Source of the DNA: Ruminococcus sp. UBA7013
GTDB taxonomy: Bacteria > Bacillota > Clostridia > Oscillospirales > Ruminococcaceae
Direction of reading: 5' to 3'
DNA: 53,603 bases
NCBI GenBank assembly: GCA_002449585.1
Contig: DJXD01000044.1
Span: 1-53,603, forward strand
A program made the translations under genes and the position numbers. Shown one piece after another: positions 15,633-23,927 of the stretch. The notes under the pieces were generated by a model. The model was not told the origin of the DNA. It saw only the letters and a program-made list of their open reading frames with translations, and searched no databases. Position 1 is the first letter of the stretch, and each line of letters opens with the position of its first letter.

Positions 15633-18029
15633 TCAGCCTAATGTGATAATAATCCTATTGCTGTCATTGAGATCAGCCACTTTGATATATGCGCTTTCCT
15701 GTGTCTTTCCGTTGACAGATACGGATTTTACACCGCTCTGGACATGATCCGGATTAGAGACAAGAATATCTAATATCTTTCCTCTGAATTTCTTTTTCAT
15801 CTTAAATTGATCCCATTCATGCGGAATAGACGGAGAAATCAAAATGCCGTCAGCATCCGGACGAATGCCGCAGATCCCTTCTATACAGCCTACCATTACA
15901 GTAGATGCCGTTCCCGTCAGCCAATGCACGTGAGATCTTCCAGCAAAGGGGGATCTTGTTGCTTCTGTGAACTGTCCATGTACATAGGGCTCCATCACAC
16001 GGATTTCCGCTTTTTCATTCATGCTTGCCGGGGAGGATTCTTCAAAATACTGGAATGCTCTGTCACCATGTCCAAGCAATCCTTCCGCAAGAATCAGCCA
16101 GCCTTGTGACTGTGAGAAAATACCGCCATTTTCTTTGGTATCCAGATTGAATATATGCATCAGTGCTCCGTCAAAGAAATGATCTTGATAAGGCGGTTCA
16201 AGAAGCTTTGCCCCATAGGGAGTATTTAAAATATCATGTACACTGTTCATAGCTATTTCTGCCTGATCAGGATTTGCAAATCCGGAGATCACGCTCCAGC
16301 TTTGCGGATTCAGCCACATATTGGCCTCCGGATCTTTCTTTGCTCCGACAATCACGCCATTTTCCCGGATTCCTCTGATAAATCGGTCTTCATCCCAGCA
16401 ATCTGACAGGGCATCACCTAATTTTTTCTGAATCTCATCTAGATAATGAATATAATCTGTATCATTCTTAGAAGCGGCCATATCTCGGATCACATTCATG
16501 GCATAATACAGCTGAAAAGCCACAAAAGTAGATTCGCCCTTTGCGCCGAGTCTCAGGCAGTCATTCCAATCGGCATGAAGACCAGCAGGCATATGATGTT
16601 CTCCCATATGATTCATAGAAAAATCAATTGCCTTTTTCAGGTGATCATAAACAGTATCCTGACCCCCGTTTGCATAAACAATGACTTCATCCAGGAAGGC
16701 AGCATTTCCGCTTTCACCGATATATTTTACAATTGTCGGGAACAGCCAGAGAGCATCATCCGCACGATAAGAAGGATGGCCTGTTTCTTTGACATATTCC
16801 GGATCATCAGGCGTATTTTCATGACCAGCATTATGATTAAATTTCACAAGCGGAAGCCCTCCGCCATTATCTACCTGTGCAGATAGCATAAATCTGATTT
16901 TATCAGCGGCAAGTTCCGGATCAAGATGGATAATTCCCTGAATATCCTGCACAGTATCCCGATACCCGTAGCCGTTTCTCAGTCCGCAATAGATCAGGGA
17001 AGCCGCTCTTGACCAGATAAATGTAATAAAGCATTGATAAGCGTTCCAGACATTGATCATATTATTAAATGCTTCCGAAGGGGTTTCGACTTGGAAATTT
17101 TCCAGTTTTCCATGCCAATAGGCTTTTAATTCTGATAATTCAGCATCAACTTTTCCGGGCTGTTCATAGGCTTTGAGAATTTCGGCAGATTCTGCATCTG
17201 TTTTCTGGCCTAGCAGATAGATTAATTCTTTTGTTTCACCAGGATTGAGGGTGATTTCTGTCCGGAGTGCGCCGCAGGAATTGGCATTGAAATTCATAGA
17301 ATCATCGCATTTTCCGGATTCTACCATGATCGGATTTGAATAAGTGCGATATGCACCAATAAAAGCTTCCAGACTGCCGCATCCGTCAAGCACTTCACTG
17401 CCGATCATAGCAAAAAATCTTTCTTTTCCATTTGAGCCATCCGGACGCTTTTTTTCATTTTCATTCATACGTTGAAGAATTTTATTGCCGATCCGTTCCG
17501 TTTTGGTGATAAACAAAGTATATTGCAAATTCACCTGATCTTGTTCATAATAAGGCTCATTTGTGAATTCTGTAAAGCCGAATACAGAAAGTGTTCTGGG
17601 CTGATCACCAGTATTTGTAATTTTTATCCGCCATACTTCATGCGTTTGATTGCGGGGGACATAATAGGCTGTTTCCGTATGAATGCCAGAATAATCGCTT
17701 GTCATGATAGAATAAGCTGTTCCATGACGGCAGATTGCTTGATATTCTTCCAATGATTTGCTGACGGGCTGCCATGTGGCTGACCAATAATCATGAGAAT
17801 TCTTGTCATGCAGATAGATATATCTGCCGGGGAGTGCCATCATAGAATTAAATCTGAATCGGGTGATTCTTCCGGCCGCACCGGATTTGACAAAGCTGTA
17901 CCCAGCGGCATTATTAGAGATAATAGCACCATATTCCGGATCACCTAGATAATTTACCCATGGTGAGGGAGTATCTGGCCGAGTGATGACATACTCTTTC
18001 TTTTCCAGATCAAAATAACCGTATTGCAT
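15633..18029 (-). CDS. Cellobiose phosphorylase, GH94
   Basis: A 798-residue cytosolic enzyme (no signal peptide) of glycoside hydrolase family 94. It splits cellobiose with phosphate into alpha-glucose 1-phosphate and glucose, saving ATP in cellulose-grown anaerobes. The N-terminal beta-sandwich includes WVNYLGDPEYGAIIS. The (alpha/alpha)6 barrel contains GLRNGYGYRDTVQDIQG and the catalytic segment HADWNDCLR. The general acid Asp falls at residue 490, the position known for characterised cellobiose phosphorylases. RBS AAAGGAGC precedes the ATG; its own promoter is at 18064-18092. It would process cellobiose delivered by the dockerin enzymes encoded nearby. Cellodextrin phosphorylase is less likely, as those are longer. 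Confidence 0.93.
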   Translation of the reverse strand: MQYGYFDLEKKEYVITRPDTPSPWVNYLGDPEYGAIISNNAAGYSFVKSGAAGRITRFRFNSMMALPGRYIYLHDKNSHDYWSATWQPVSKSLEEYQAICRHGTAYSIMTSDYSGIHTETAYYVPRNQTHEVWRIKITNTGDQPRTLSVFGFTEFTNEPYYEQDQVNLQYTLFITKTERIGNKILQRMNENEKKRPDGSNGKERFFAMIGSEVLDGCGSLEAFIGAYRTYSNPIMVESGKCDDSMNFNANSCGALRTEITLNPGETKELIYLLGQKTDAESAEILKAYEQPGKVDAELSELKAYWHGKLENFQVETPSEAFNNMINVWNAYQCFITFIWSRAASLIYCGLRNGYGYRDTVQDIQGIIHLDPELAADKIRFMLSAQVDNGGGLPLVKFNHNAGHENTPDDPEYVKETGHPSYRADDALWLFPTIVKYIGESGNAAFLDEVIVYANGGQDTVYDHLKKAIDFSMNHMGEHHMPAGLHADWNDCLRLGAKGESTFVAFQLYYAMNVIRDMAASKNDTDYIHYLDEIQKKLGDALSDCWDEDRFIRGIRENGVIVGAKKDPEANMWLNPQSWSVISGFANPDQAEIAMNSVHDILNTPYGAKLLEPPYQDHFFDGALMHIFNLDTKENGGIFSQSQGWLILAEGLLGHGDRAFQYFEESSPASMNEKAEIRVMEPYVHGQFTEATRSPFAGRSHVHWLTGTASTVMVGCIEGICGIRPDADGILISPSIPHEWDQFKMKKKFRGKILDILVSNPDHVQSGVKSVSVNGKTQESAYIKVADLNDSNRIIITLG

Positions 18030-18063
18030 AAATTTTGCTCCTTTATGAAGATATATATATATT

Positions 18064-18092
18064 ATTTTAACATAGTATCAGTTATTTTGCAA
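18064..18092 (-). promoter_or_regulatory. Promoter of cellobiose phosphorylase gene
   Basis: On the minus strand, TTGCAA (18092-18087) and TAAAAT (18069-18064), 17-base spacer, about 35 bases before the ATG. Confidence 0.7.
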
Positions 18093-18109
18093 GAGGTGAA
18101 TGAGATTTT

Positions 18110-18500
18110 TTTGAAATCTCCTACCTCTTTAGAACGCCGTCCGGCGGACTGACCCGACATCGTGGGGCAGTTGACATTCCCCCTTACACCAAAGATATGC
18201 TCTGATGTAACTGTAAGTGTCCGATGGTTTTCTTACAGATTCGTGATCCTGACTCCTTTTTACGGAAGACTAACCGACACTAAAAATTTTACGCACTGAG
18301 TGATTGGTCAAAGTGCAACTTCCTATTTTTACCATTGTCAAGATGCATATGTGAGTGCCTTTCCTGTCAGTAACGGTTTTCTCACTGCTTCTGTCTATGG
18401 TAACAGTATACCACATTATTTTTTATTTGTCAAAAAACGAAAGGAGGGAGTGGCATTCCTCCCCGACTTTAGAAGTCAGGGTATCCTGCCGCCTATTGAT
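18110..18500. mobile_element. Decayed IS200/IS605-type element with structured RNA, no transposase
   Basis: The 508 bases between cellobiose phosphorylase and guaB carry no protein gene but much structure. The right part (18445-18495) is GGAGG...CCTCC followed by GACTTtagAAGTC and GGTATCCTGCC, the look of an IS200/IS605 right end. The left part is GC-rich and folds: CGCCGtcCGGCG near 18130; TTACA/TGTAA (18184-18210); CTGTAAG/CTTACAG (18211-18238); and an alternative long-range pairing AGTGTC..GGTT with AACC..GACACT (18216-18281). This could be the omega-RNA region of a tnpB element whose coding part was deleted, leaving the ends. Strand of the left part is uncertain. Identification is by pattern; no tnpA or tnpB frame is left. 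Confidence 0.5.
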
Positions 18501-18503
18501 GAA

Positions 18504-18531
18504 ATCCCGGCTATCCCAGCCGGGATTTTTA
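18504..18531 (+). terminator. Terminator downstream of the IS remnant
   Basis: Stem ATCCCGGCT/AGCCGGGAT, five-base loop, followed by TTTTT on the plus strand. It lies 8 bases from the guaB stop; on the minus strand the T tract is absent. Confidence 0.7.
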
Positions 18532-18538
18532 TGATGCT

Positions 18539-20011
18539 TTAGATTTGCGCAGAATAATTAGGTGCTTCTTTTGTGATATAAATATCATGCGGATGGGATT
18601 CTTTCAGCCCTGCGCCTGTGATTCTGACAAACTGGGCTTTTTCCCATAATTCCGGAATGGTCTTACATCCACAATAGCCCATACCAGCACGGATGCCGCC
18701 GATCAGCTGGAAAATAGTATCTGCCAATGCGCCCTTATATGGCACACGACCCTCGACACCTTCGGGAACAAGTTTCTTTGCGCCTTCCTGGAAATAACGA
18801 TCTGTCGATCCGGCAGCCATTGCGCCAAGACTTCCCATTCCTCTATAGACTTTGAATTGTCTGCCCTGATAGATTTCTGTTTCTCCGGGGGCTTCTTCGC
18901 ATCCTGCCAGCAGACTGCCCAGCATGACACAATCCGCACCGGCCGCCAATGCCTTGACAATATCACCGGAATATTTGATACCACCATCTGCAATAACAGG
19001 AATATTATATTTCTTAGCAACACAGGCAACATCAAATACAGCTGTGATCTGTGGCACACCAATTCCGGCTACTACTCGTGTCGTACAGATTGAGCCAGGG
19101 CCAATGCCAACTTTCAAGCAGTCTGCGCCTGCCTTAATCAGATCTTCAGCGGCTTCTGCTGTGGCAATATTTCCAGCGATAATAGGCGTATTCGGGAAAG
19201 CATCTTTCAGCTTTTTCAATGCATTAATAATATTTGCGCTGTGACCGTGTGCAGAATCCAGCACAAGCACATCCACCTGTGCATTAATCAAAGCTTCGGC
19301 ACGTTCCAGCATATTGGCAGTCATGCCGATCCCTGCACCACACAGCAGGCGACCTCTTTCATCTCTTGCGGAATTCGGAAATTTCACAGATTTTTCAATA
19401 TCTTTGATCGTAATCAGGCCTTTTAAAATGCCATTATCATTCACAATGGGAAGCTTTTCGATCTTATGTTTTCTTAAAATTTCCTGAGCCTGTTCGAGTG
19501 TTGTTCCTACAGGGGCAGTGATCAGATTTTCTTTTGTCATGACATCACCGATTTTAGCACTGAAATTCGTCATGAAACGCATATCTCTGTTAGTGATGAT
19601 TCCGATCAATTTCCCAATGCCGTCCACGATAGGAACGCCGGAGATTCTGAATTTTCCCATTAAAGCGTCTGCTTCGGCAACGGTTTTATCAGCTGTGAGG
19701 GAAAACGGATCGACAATGACACCATTTTCAGAGCGTTTTACTTTGTCAACTTCTCCTGCCTGCTGTTCGACAGACATATTTTTATGAATAATGCCAATAC
19801 CACCCTCTCTGGCGATAGCGATCGCCATCCGGGCATCTGTGACAGTATCCATAGCGGCAGTCAATACGGGCGTATTCAGTTTAATACCGGCAGTTAATTT
19901 TGTTTCCAAAGAAACCATATTGGGAGTAACATCTGATTTTGCAGGGATCAGCAGGACATCATCAAAAGTGAGGCCTTCTTTCTGGAATTTGGTGTTTTCG
20001 TTCATCTGCAT
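18539..20011 (-). CDS. guaB: IMP dehydrogenase
   Basis: A 490-residue enzyme oxidising IMP to XMP with NAD, the committed step to guanine nucleotides. N-terminal LTFDDVLLIPA; a tandem CBS pair occupies about residues 95-205; the catalytic loop GIGPGSICTTRVV carries the active-site Cys; the flap region with GRVPYKG follows. The first ATG (20011) follows AAAGGA by four bases and a second in-frame ATG (20005) by ten, so either may be used. It is transcribed alone from a promoter at 20038-20066. No purine riboswitch-like fold is visible in the short leader. Confidence 0.97.
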   Translation of the reverse strand: MQMNENTKFQKEGLTFDDVLLIPAKSDVTPNMVSLETKLTAGIKLNTPVLTAAMDTVTDARMAIAIAREGGIGIIHKNMSVEQQAGEVDKVKRSENGVIVDPFSLTADKTVAEADALMGKFRISGVPIVDGIGKLIGIITNRDMRFMTNFSAKIGDVMTKENLITAPVGTTLEQAQEILRKHKIEKLPIVNDNGILKGLITIKDIEKSVKFPNSARDERGRLLCGAGIGMTANMLERAEALINAQVDVLVLDSAHGHSANIINALKKLKDAFPNTPIIAGNIATAEAAEDLIKAGADCLKVGIGPGSICTTRVVAGIGVPQITAVFDVACVAKKYNIPVIADGGIKYSGDIVKALAAGADCVMLGSLLAGCEEAPGETEIYQGRQFKVYRGMGSLGAMAAGSTDRYFQEGAKKLVPEGVEGRVPYKGALADTIFQLIGGIRAGMGYCGCKTIPELWEKAQFVRITGAGLKESHPHDIYITKEAPNYSAQI

Positions 20012-20037
20012 ATCATCCTTTCATTGATATTATTTCT

Positions 20038-20066
20038 ATGATACTCTTTTTTTTTAGAAAAGTCAA
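20038..20066 (-). promoter_or_regulatory. Promoter of guaB
   Basis: On the minus strand, TTGACT (20066-20061) and TATCAT (20043-20038), 17-base spacer. Confidence 0.7.
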
Positions 20067-20171
20067 GGGTTTGCCGGGGAAGGGAGCGGCAGAATTTTGA
20101 CCGAAAAAAAGCGTTGATATTTATGGATTTTCCACAAGAAAAAATTTTTTAAAATTTTTTTGAAAAAACAC

Positions 20172-20200
20172 TTGACAAATGCAGAAACATGTGATATAAT
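20172..20200 (+). promoter_or_regulatory. Promoter of the tRNA-Thr/tRNA-Tyr operon
   Basis: Consensus TTGACA (20172-20177) and TATAAT (20195-20200), 17-base spacer, 34 bases before tRNA-Thr. Perfect boxes fit a strong stable-RNA promoter. Confidence 0.9.
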
Positions 20201-20234
20201 AAATACTGTCGTCAGGCGATGACATAAAAAATAA

Positions 20235-20307
20235 GCTGGTGTAGCTCAGTTGGTAGAGCAGCTGATTTGTAATCAGCAGGTCGGGGGTTCGAGTCCGTCC
20301 ACCAGCT
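20235..20307 (+). tRNA. tRNA-Thr (anticodon TGT)
   Basis: Cloverleaf with acceptor GCTGGTG/CACCAGC, D-arm AGCTCAGTTGGTAGAGC, anticodon stem GCTGA/TCAGC around TTTGTAA (anticodon TGT) and T-arm GGTTCGAGTCC. Discriminator T; CCA not encoded. Reads ACA and related threonine codons. Eight bases separate it from tRNA-Tyr, so they form one transcript. Confidence 0.96.
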
Positions 20308-20315
20308 TTATATTT

Positions 20316-20396
20316 GGGAGAGTTCCCGAGCGGCCAAAGGGGGCAGACTGTAAATCTGTTGCTTCGGCTTCGATGGTTCGAATCCATCCTCTCCCA
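20316..20396 (+). tRNA. tRNA-Tyr (anticodon GTA)
   Basis: A class II tRNA with a long variable arm: acceptor GGGAGAG/CTCTCCC, anticodon loop CTGTAAA (GTA), variable stem TTGCTTCGGCTTCGA region, T-arm GGTTCGAATCC. Discriminator A; CCA not encoded. Second gene of the tRNA operon. Confidence 0.96.
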
Positions 20397-20401
20397 TCAT
20401 G

Positions 20402-20434
20402 ATTTCCCATTTCCAATGAGATGGGAAATTTTTT
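20402..20434 (+). terminator. Terminator of the tRNA operon
   Basis: Stem ATTTCCCAT/ATGGGAAAT with a ten-base loop, then TTTTTT. Starts 6 bases after tRNA-Tyr. Confidence 0.82.
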
Positions 20435-20482
20435 ATGCCGTTCTAATCAACTCAAAGTTGATTTATATGAAGAAATGCTTGC

Positions 20483-20511
20483 TTGCATTCAACTGAAATT
20501 TGTGATATAAT
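20483..20511 (+). promoter_or_regulatory. Promoter of XRE regulator-GH44 operon
   Basis: TTGCAT (20483-20488) and TATAAT (20506-20511), 17-base spacer, 43 bases before the regulator's ATG. Confidence 0.75.
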
Positions 20512-20554
20512 AAAAATGCAAACCAAAACAGATCATCAGAAAGGATAATCCTCT

Positions 20555-21406
20555 ATGCGGTTGAAATTTGGCGAAAATCTCGCCTACTATCGGAAATTGA
20601 AAGGCATGACACAAAGTCAGCTTGCATCTATGTTATTAGTAACACCGCAGGCTGTTTCCAAATGGGAAAAAGGCAGCTATCCGGATTGCGCATTATTGCC
20701 GGAGATCGCTTGTATTTTGGATGTGTCACTAGATGTGCTTTTTGGTCTCAAAGATGAAGATGGGAAAATTCCCCTATGTACAGCCGTATTTGATGAAATC
20801 CGCCGCCTTCCCGAAGAAGACAGAGGACGGTTTGTCATGGAAGCCGGTTATAGCATGATCTGCGCATATAATCCCAATATCGCCCCGGAAAATGCAAGCC
20901 TTCCTGAAAGATTTACAGGGGAAACATTTGCACATCTCCGGACAGATTTTGAACTTGCTGTTGCCAGACTCAACCCCGATTTGCAATATTTCAGCTTTCT
21001 GCGGATTCCTGAAACCGGGATTAATAGCTATATTTCTATCAATGACAGAATTCTTGAATTATTTGGAATGCTTTCAGATGAAAATGCATTGAAAATTATC
21101 TGCTATGCAGAAGCCCTTGACAGGAATTGTATTCTCACAAAAGAATGCATTGCCAAAGATCTAGACATGTCTCCCGATCTGGTTTCTGAAATTGTAGATC
21201 GATTTGACCGTTTCGGAATCATGTGGCAGTTAACGGCAAATACGGAAAATGGTACATTTCCACTGTATGGCTATGTGCATAATATCCCTCTTGTGCAGAT
21301 TCTGACCCTCGCTGAATCCATGTCTCATTTTATTGCACGGCGTGAACCTGATGTTGATATCTGGACAAAAGCCCCTTTCCGGCATCCTGATCCGGATGCT
21401 GAATGA
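20555..21406 (+). CDS. XRE-family transcriptional regulator
   Basis: A 283-residue cytosolic protein. Residues 5-60 form a Cro/C1-type helix-turn-helix (LAYYRKLKGMTQSQLASMLL, then QAVSKWEKGSYPD), the usual xre start. The remaining 220 residues contain no recognised domain; residues 180-225 (LTKECIAKDLDMSPDLVSEI) look like a second, winged-helix-type motif. RBS AGAAAGGAT. It ends 20 bases before the GH44 gene with no terminator between, so both are expressed together. Control of the cellulosomal enzyme or of itself is a reasonable inference from position only. Confidence 0.82.
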   Translation: MRLKFGENLAYYRKLKGMTQSQLASMLLVTPQAVSKWEKGSYPDCALLPEIACILDVSLDVLFGLKDEDGKIPLCTAVFDEIRRLPEEDRGRFVMEAGYSMICAYNPNIAPENASLPERFTGETFAHLRTDFELAVARLNPDLQYFSFLRIPETGINSYISINDRILELFGMLSDENALKIICYAEALDRNCILTKECIAKDLDMSPDLVSEIVDRFDRFGIMWQLTANTENGTFPLYGYVHNIPLVQILTLAESMSHFIARREPDVDIWTKAPFRHPDPDAE

Positions 21407-21426
21407 TTACCCAAGGAGGAAAATTT

Positions 21427-23784
21427 ATGAAATCTAAAAAATTATCCGCTGTGATTTCGGCCATCTGTGCGCTTGCAATGACAGCATCTATCCCAGCGCA
21501 GTTTATCAGCGCAGAGGATGAAAGCTATGATATGACGATCTCTGTCAATCTAGCTGGAGAAAAGAAAAGCATTAGTCCCTATATTTATGGCGTGAATGAA
21601 TTCAACGGGACAAATCAGTTTAAGAATGTTACAGTGAATGCCGCTCGTGAAGGCGGAAACCGTTTTACAGGCTATAACTGGGAAACGAATTATTCCAATG
21701 CCGGAAATGACTGGCTGCATTCTTCTGATTCTTATTTTGGCACACCTGCTGACGGTGCGGCCGCCGCTCCTAGAAAATTTTCTGAAACCTGCAATCAGAA
21801 TGATATTGCTTATAAATTGGCAACTCTCCAAATGTCCGGTTATGTTTCCGCTGATATGGATGGTACTGTCACAGAAGAGCAGACTGCCCCATCCTCTCGC
21901 TGGAAAGAAGTCAGATTCCGCAAAGATGGAGAATTATCTCTTGAGCCGGATACTTCGGATGATTATGTTTATATGGATGAATATGTGAATTATCTGGTAA
22001 AAACTCTCGGCGATTCTACAACGAAAACCGGCATTCAGGCCTATAGTTTGGATAATGAGCCTGCACTCTGGAATGATTCTCACCCCCGTCTGCATAAAGA
22101 AGAAGTTTCCAGCAAAGAATTGATTTCTAAATCAATCGAATTGGCCAGCGTTGTCAAGGAAATTGATCCGAATGCAGAAGTATTCGGCGGTGTATTCTGG
22201 GGAATGCTTCCCTGCATTCAGGCTGGAGAATCTGAAAATTATCAAGATCCTGATTGGCAGGCAGTAAAGAATAATTATACTTGGTATCTGGATTATTATC
22301 TGGATCAGATGGCACAGGCCGAAAAGACAAATGGCAAGCGTCTGCTGGATGTGATTGATGTGCATTATTATGCACAGGATTGTGCAACAGATGATGCAAA
22401 ATTGCAAGCCCCCAGAAGCCTTTACGATCCGGATTATAAAGAAAATAGCTGGGTTCAGCAGTGGTTTGGCAGTTATTTCCCGTTCCTGCCTAATATTCAG
22501 AAATCAATTGATCAGTATTATCCGGGAACAAAGATTTCTGTTTCTGAATATAATGTTGCTGATATTGCCAATGAAACCACAACCGGAAAATCTGTGATTT
22601 CTGGTATTGCAGAAGCGGAAACATTGGGCTGTTTTGCAGATAATAATGTTTATTTTGCGACATATTGGGGAACGCTTTCTGAATGCCCTTATGTTGCATC
22701 TGCGATCAATCTGTATACTAATTATGATGGAAAAGGCGCATCTTTCGGCGATACGCTGGTAGAAGCTAAAACAGAAGATCTTTCTCAGGCGGTAGCTTAT
22801 GCGGCTGTGCATGGTGAGGATGATTCTGTCGTCAATGTCGTTGTTTCTAATAAAGATAAGACAAAATCTGAAAAAGCACAGATCAGCCTTTCCGGTACGG
22901 ATAAAAATTATAAGAGTGCTGTTGTCTATGCGATCACTCAGGATAATAGCGATATTCATATTATTGATGTACAGAATGATCTTTCCGGTGATGTGATTAC
23001 AGTAGAGCTCCCACCTTTATCCGTTGCACAGGTAGTGCTTTCAACAGAAAATTCTGATCAAGAAGTTTATGTTGCGCCGAGTATTGAGAAAAAAGAAATC
23101 ACATATCAGTTCACAGAGCTTGAGAAAAATGCCGATGGAAATTATATTATTCCGATCGAAGATAAAAAAGCTTTGAAAAAAGTTGTGATCAATACAACCG
23201 CAAGCTGCTCTTCTGATGCTGGTTGGTATTGCGGCGGCGGCGGTCTGTGCTTCAGTCAGCTGAAAGATGCTTCCGGAACAGCATTCTGGGGACAGAAATC
23301 TTTCACCTATCAGGGCGGTAATTATGATTCTACTATCACATTTGATGGCACTTTCACAAATGCAGACAGCGAAGAAGTCAACGCTGAAATCGGTGATGAT
23401 TACATGGAATTCCAGGATTGGTGGAAAGCTTCTGCTAATGATGAAAAGGGCGAAGATGTCAGCGTAACTTATAATTCTATTACTGTTTATTATGAATCTG
23501 AAAATACTACGCCTTCTGAACCCACTTCTGAACCGACATCTGAACCCACTTCTGAAACTGCTGAGACAACTGTGCATTATGGCGATGTCAATGAAGATGG
23601 CAGTGTCAATATCATGGATGTGATTCTTCTGAATAAGGCCATTTATGGAAAAGCAGATCTTTCAGAACAGGCTCTCAAAAATGCCGATGTGGATGCAAAT
23701 GGCAAACCGGATTCTACAGATTCTCTGAATATCATGAAACTGGTGATCAAACTGCTGGCCGCAGAAGATTTCCCCATTCAGTAA
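21427..23784 (+). CDS. Secreted GH44 glucanase/xyloglucanase with C-terminal dockerin
   Basis: A 785-residue precursor. Signal peptide 1 to about 29. The GH44 catalytic module (about 35-545) shows the family stretch AREGGNRFTGYNWETN; the acid/base Glu211 lies in SLDNEPALW and the nucleophile Glu374 in VSEYN. Residues about 555-695 are a beta-rich, Gly/Cys-containing module (VINTTASCSSDAGWY) likely to be a carbohydrate-binding module; CBM76 accompanies GH44 in Ruminococcus, but I assign it by association. A linker of SEPT repeats leads to a type I dockerin with two Ca-binding loops (DVNEDGSVN and DVDANGKPD). The enzyme should act on xyloglucan, glucomannan or beta-glucan outside the cell. Start chosen by AAGGAGG. 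Preceded by an XRE regulator. Confidence 0.92.
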   Translation: MKSKKLSAVISAICALAMTASIPAQFISAEDESYDMTISVNLAGEKKSISPYIYGVNEFNGTNQFKNVTVNAAREGGNRFTGYNWETNYSNAGNDWLHSSDSYFGTPADGAAAAPRKFSETCNQNDIAYKLATLQMSGYVSADMDGTVTEEQTAPSSRWKEVRFRKDGELSLEPDTSDDYVYMDEYVNYLVKTLGDSTTKTGIQAYSLDNEPALWNDSHPRLHKEEVSSKELISKSIELASVVKEIDPNAEVFGGVFWGMLPCIQAGESENYQDPDWQAVKNNYTWYLDYYLDQMAQAEKTNGKRLLDVIDVHYYAQDCATDDAKLQAPRSLYDPDYKENSWVQQWFGSYFPFLPNIQKSIDQYYPGTKISVSEYNVADIANETTTGKSVISGIAEAETLGCFADNNVYFATYWGTLSECPYVASAINLYTNYDGKGASFGDTLVEAKTEDLSQAVAYAAVHGEDDSVVNVVVSNKDKTKSEKAQISLSGTDKNYKSAVVYAITQDNSDIHIIDVQNDLSGDVITVELPPLSVAQVVLSTENSDQEVYVAPSIEKKEITYQFTELEKNADGNYIIPIEDKKALKKVVINTTASCSSDAGWYCGGGGLCFSQLKDASGTAFWGQKSFTYQGGNYDSTITFDGTFTNADSEEVNAEIGDDYMEFQDWWKASANDEKGEDVSVTYNSITVYYESENTTPSEPTSEPTSEPTSETAETTVHYGDVNEDGSVNIMDVILLNKAIYGKADLSEQALKNADVDANGKPDSTDSLNIMKLVIKLLAAEDFPIQ

Positions 23785-23791
23785 ATCCATC

Positions 23792-23819
23792 AAAGACTGT
23801 CCTCCGGGACAGTCTTTTT
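23792..23819 (+). terminator. Terminator of GH44 gene
   Basis: Stem AAAGACTGTCC/GGACAGTCTTT (11 bp) closed by a TCCG loop and followed by T. Confidence 0.9.
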
Positions 23820-23838
23820 CTATCAAGAAAATCTCCTC

Positions 23839-23867
23839 TTGACAATTTTCAGATTTTTGTATATAAT
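23839..23867 (+). promoter_or_regulatory. Promoter of cysS
   Basis: TTGACA (23839-23844) and TATAAT (23862-23867), 17-base spacer. A second TATAAT follows at 23871-23876. Transcription would start only a few bases before the hairpin at 23878. Confidence 0.8.
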
Positions 23868-23877
23868 GAATATAATG

Positions 23878-23909
23878 CATCCCCCTAAGTGCAGGGGGGC
23901 TTTTTTTTG
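23878..23909 (+). terminator. Leader terminator/attenuator before cysS
   Basis: GCATCCCCC, a short loop, then GGGGGGC and eight T, placed between the cysS promoter and its AGGAGTG ribosome binding site. By form it is an intrinsic terminator within the 5' leader. The leader is too short for a T-box. It may give low basal expression, or stop upstream readthrough if the true start site lies beyond it. Confidence 0.6.
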
Positions 23910-23927
23910 ACAGGAGTGATTGATTTT

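Noticed and set aside
18300..18542. 80-codon frame in the IS remnant
   Set aside because: No RBS, composition follows the hairpins, and it runs through a terminator into the guaB stop.
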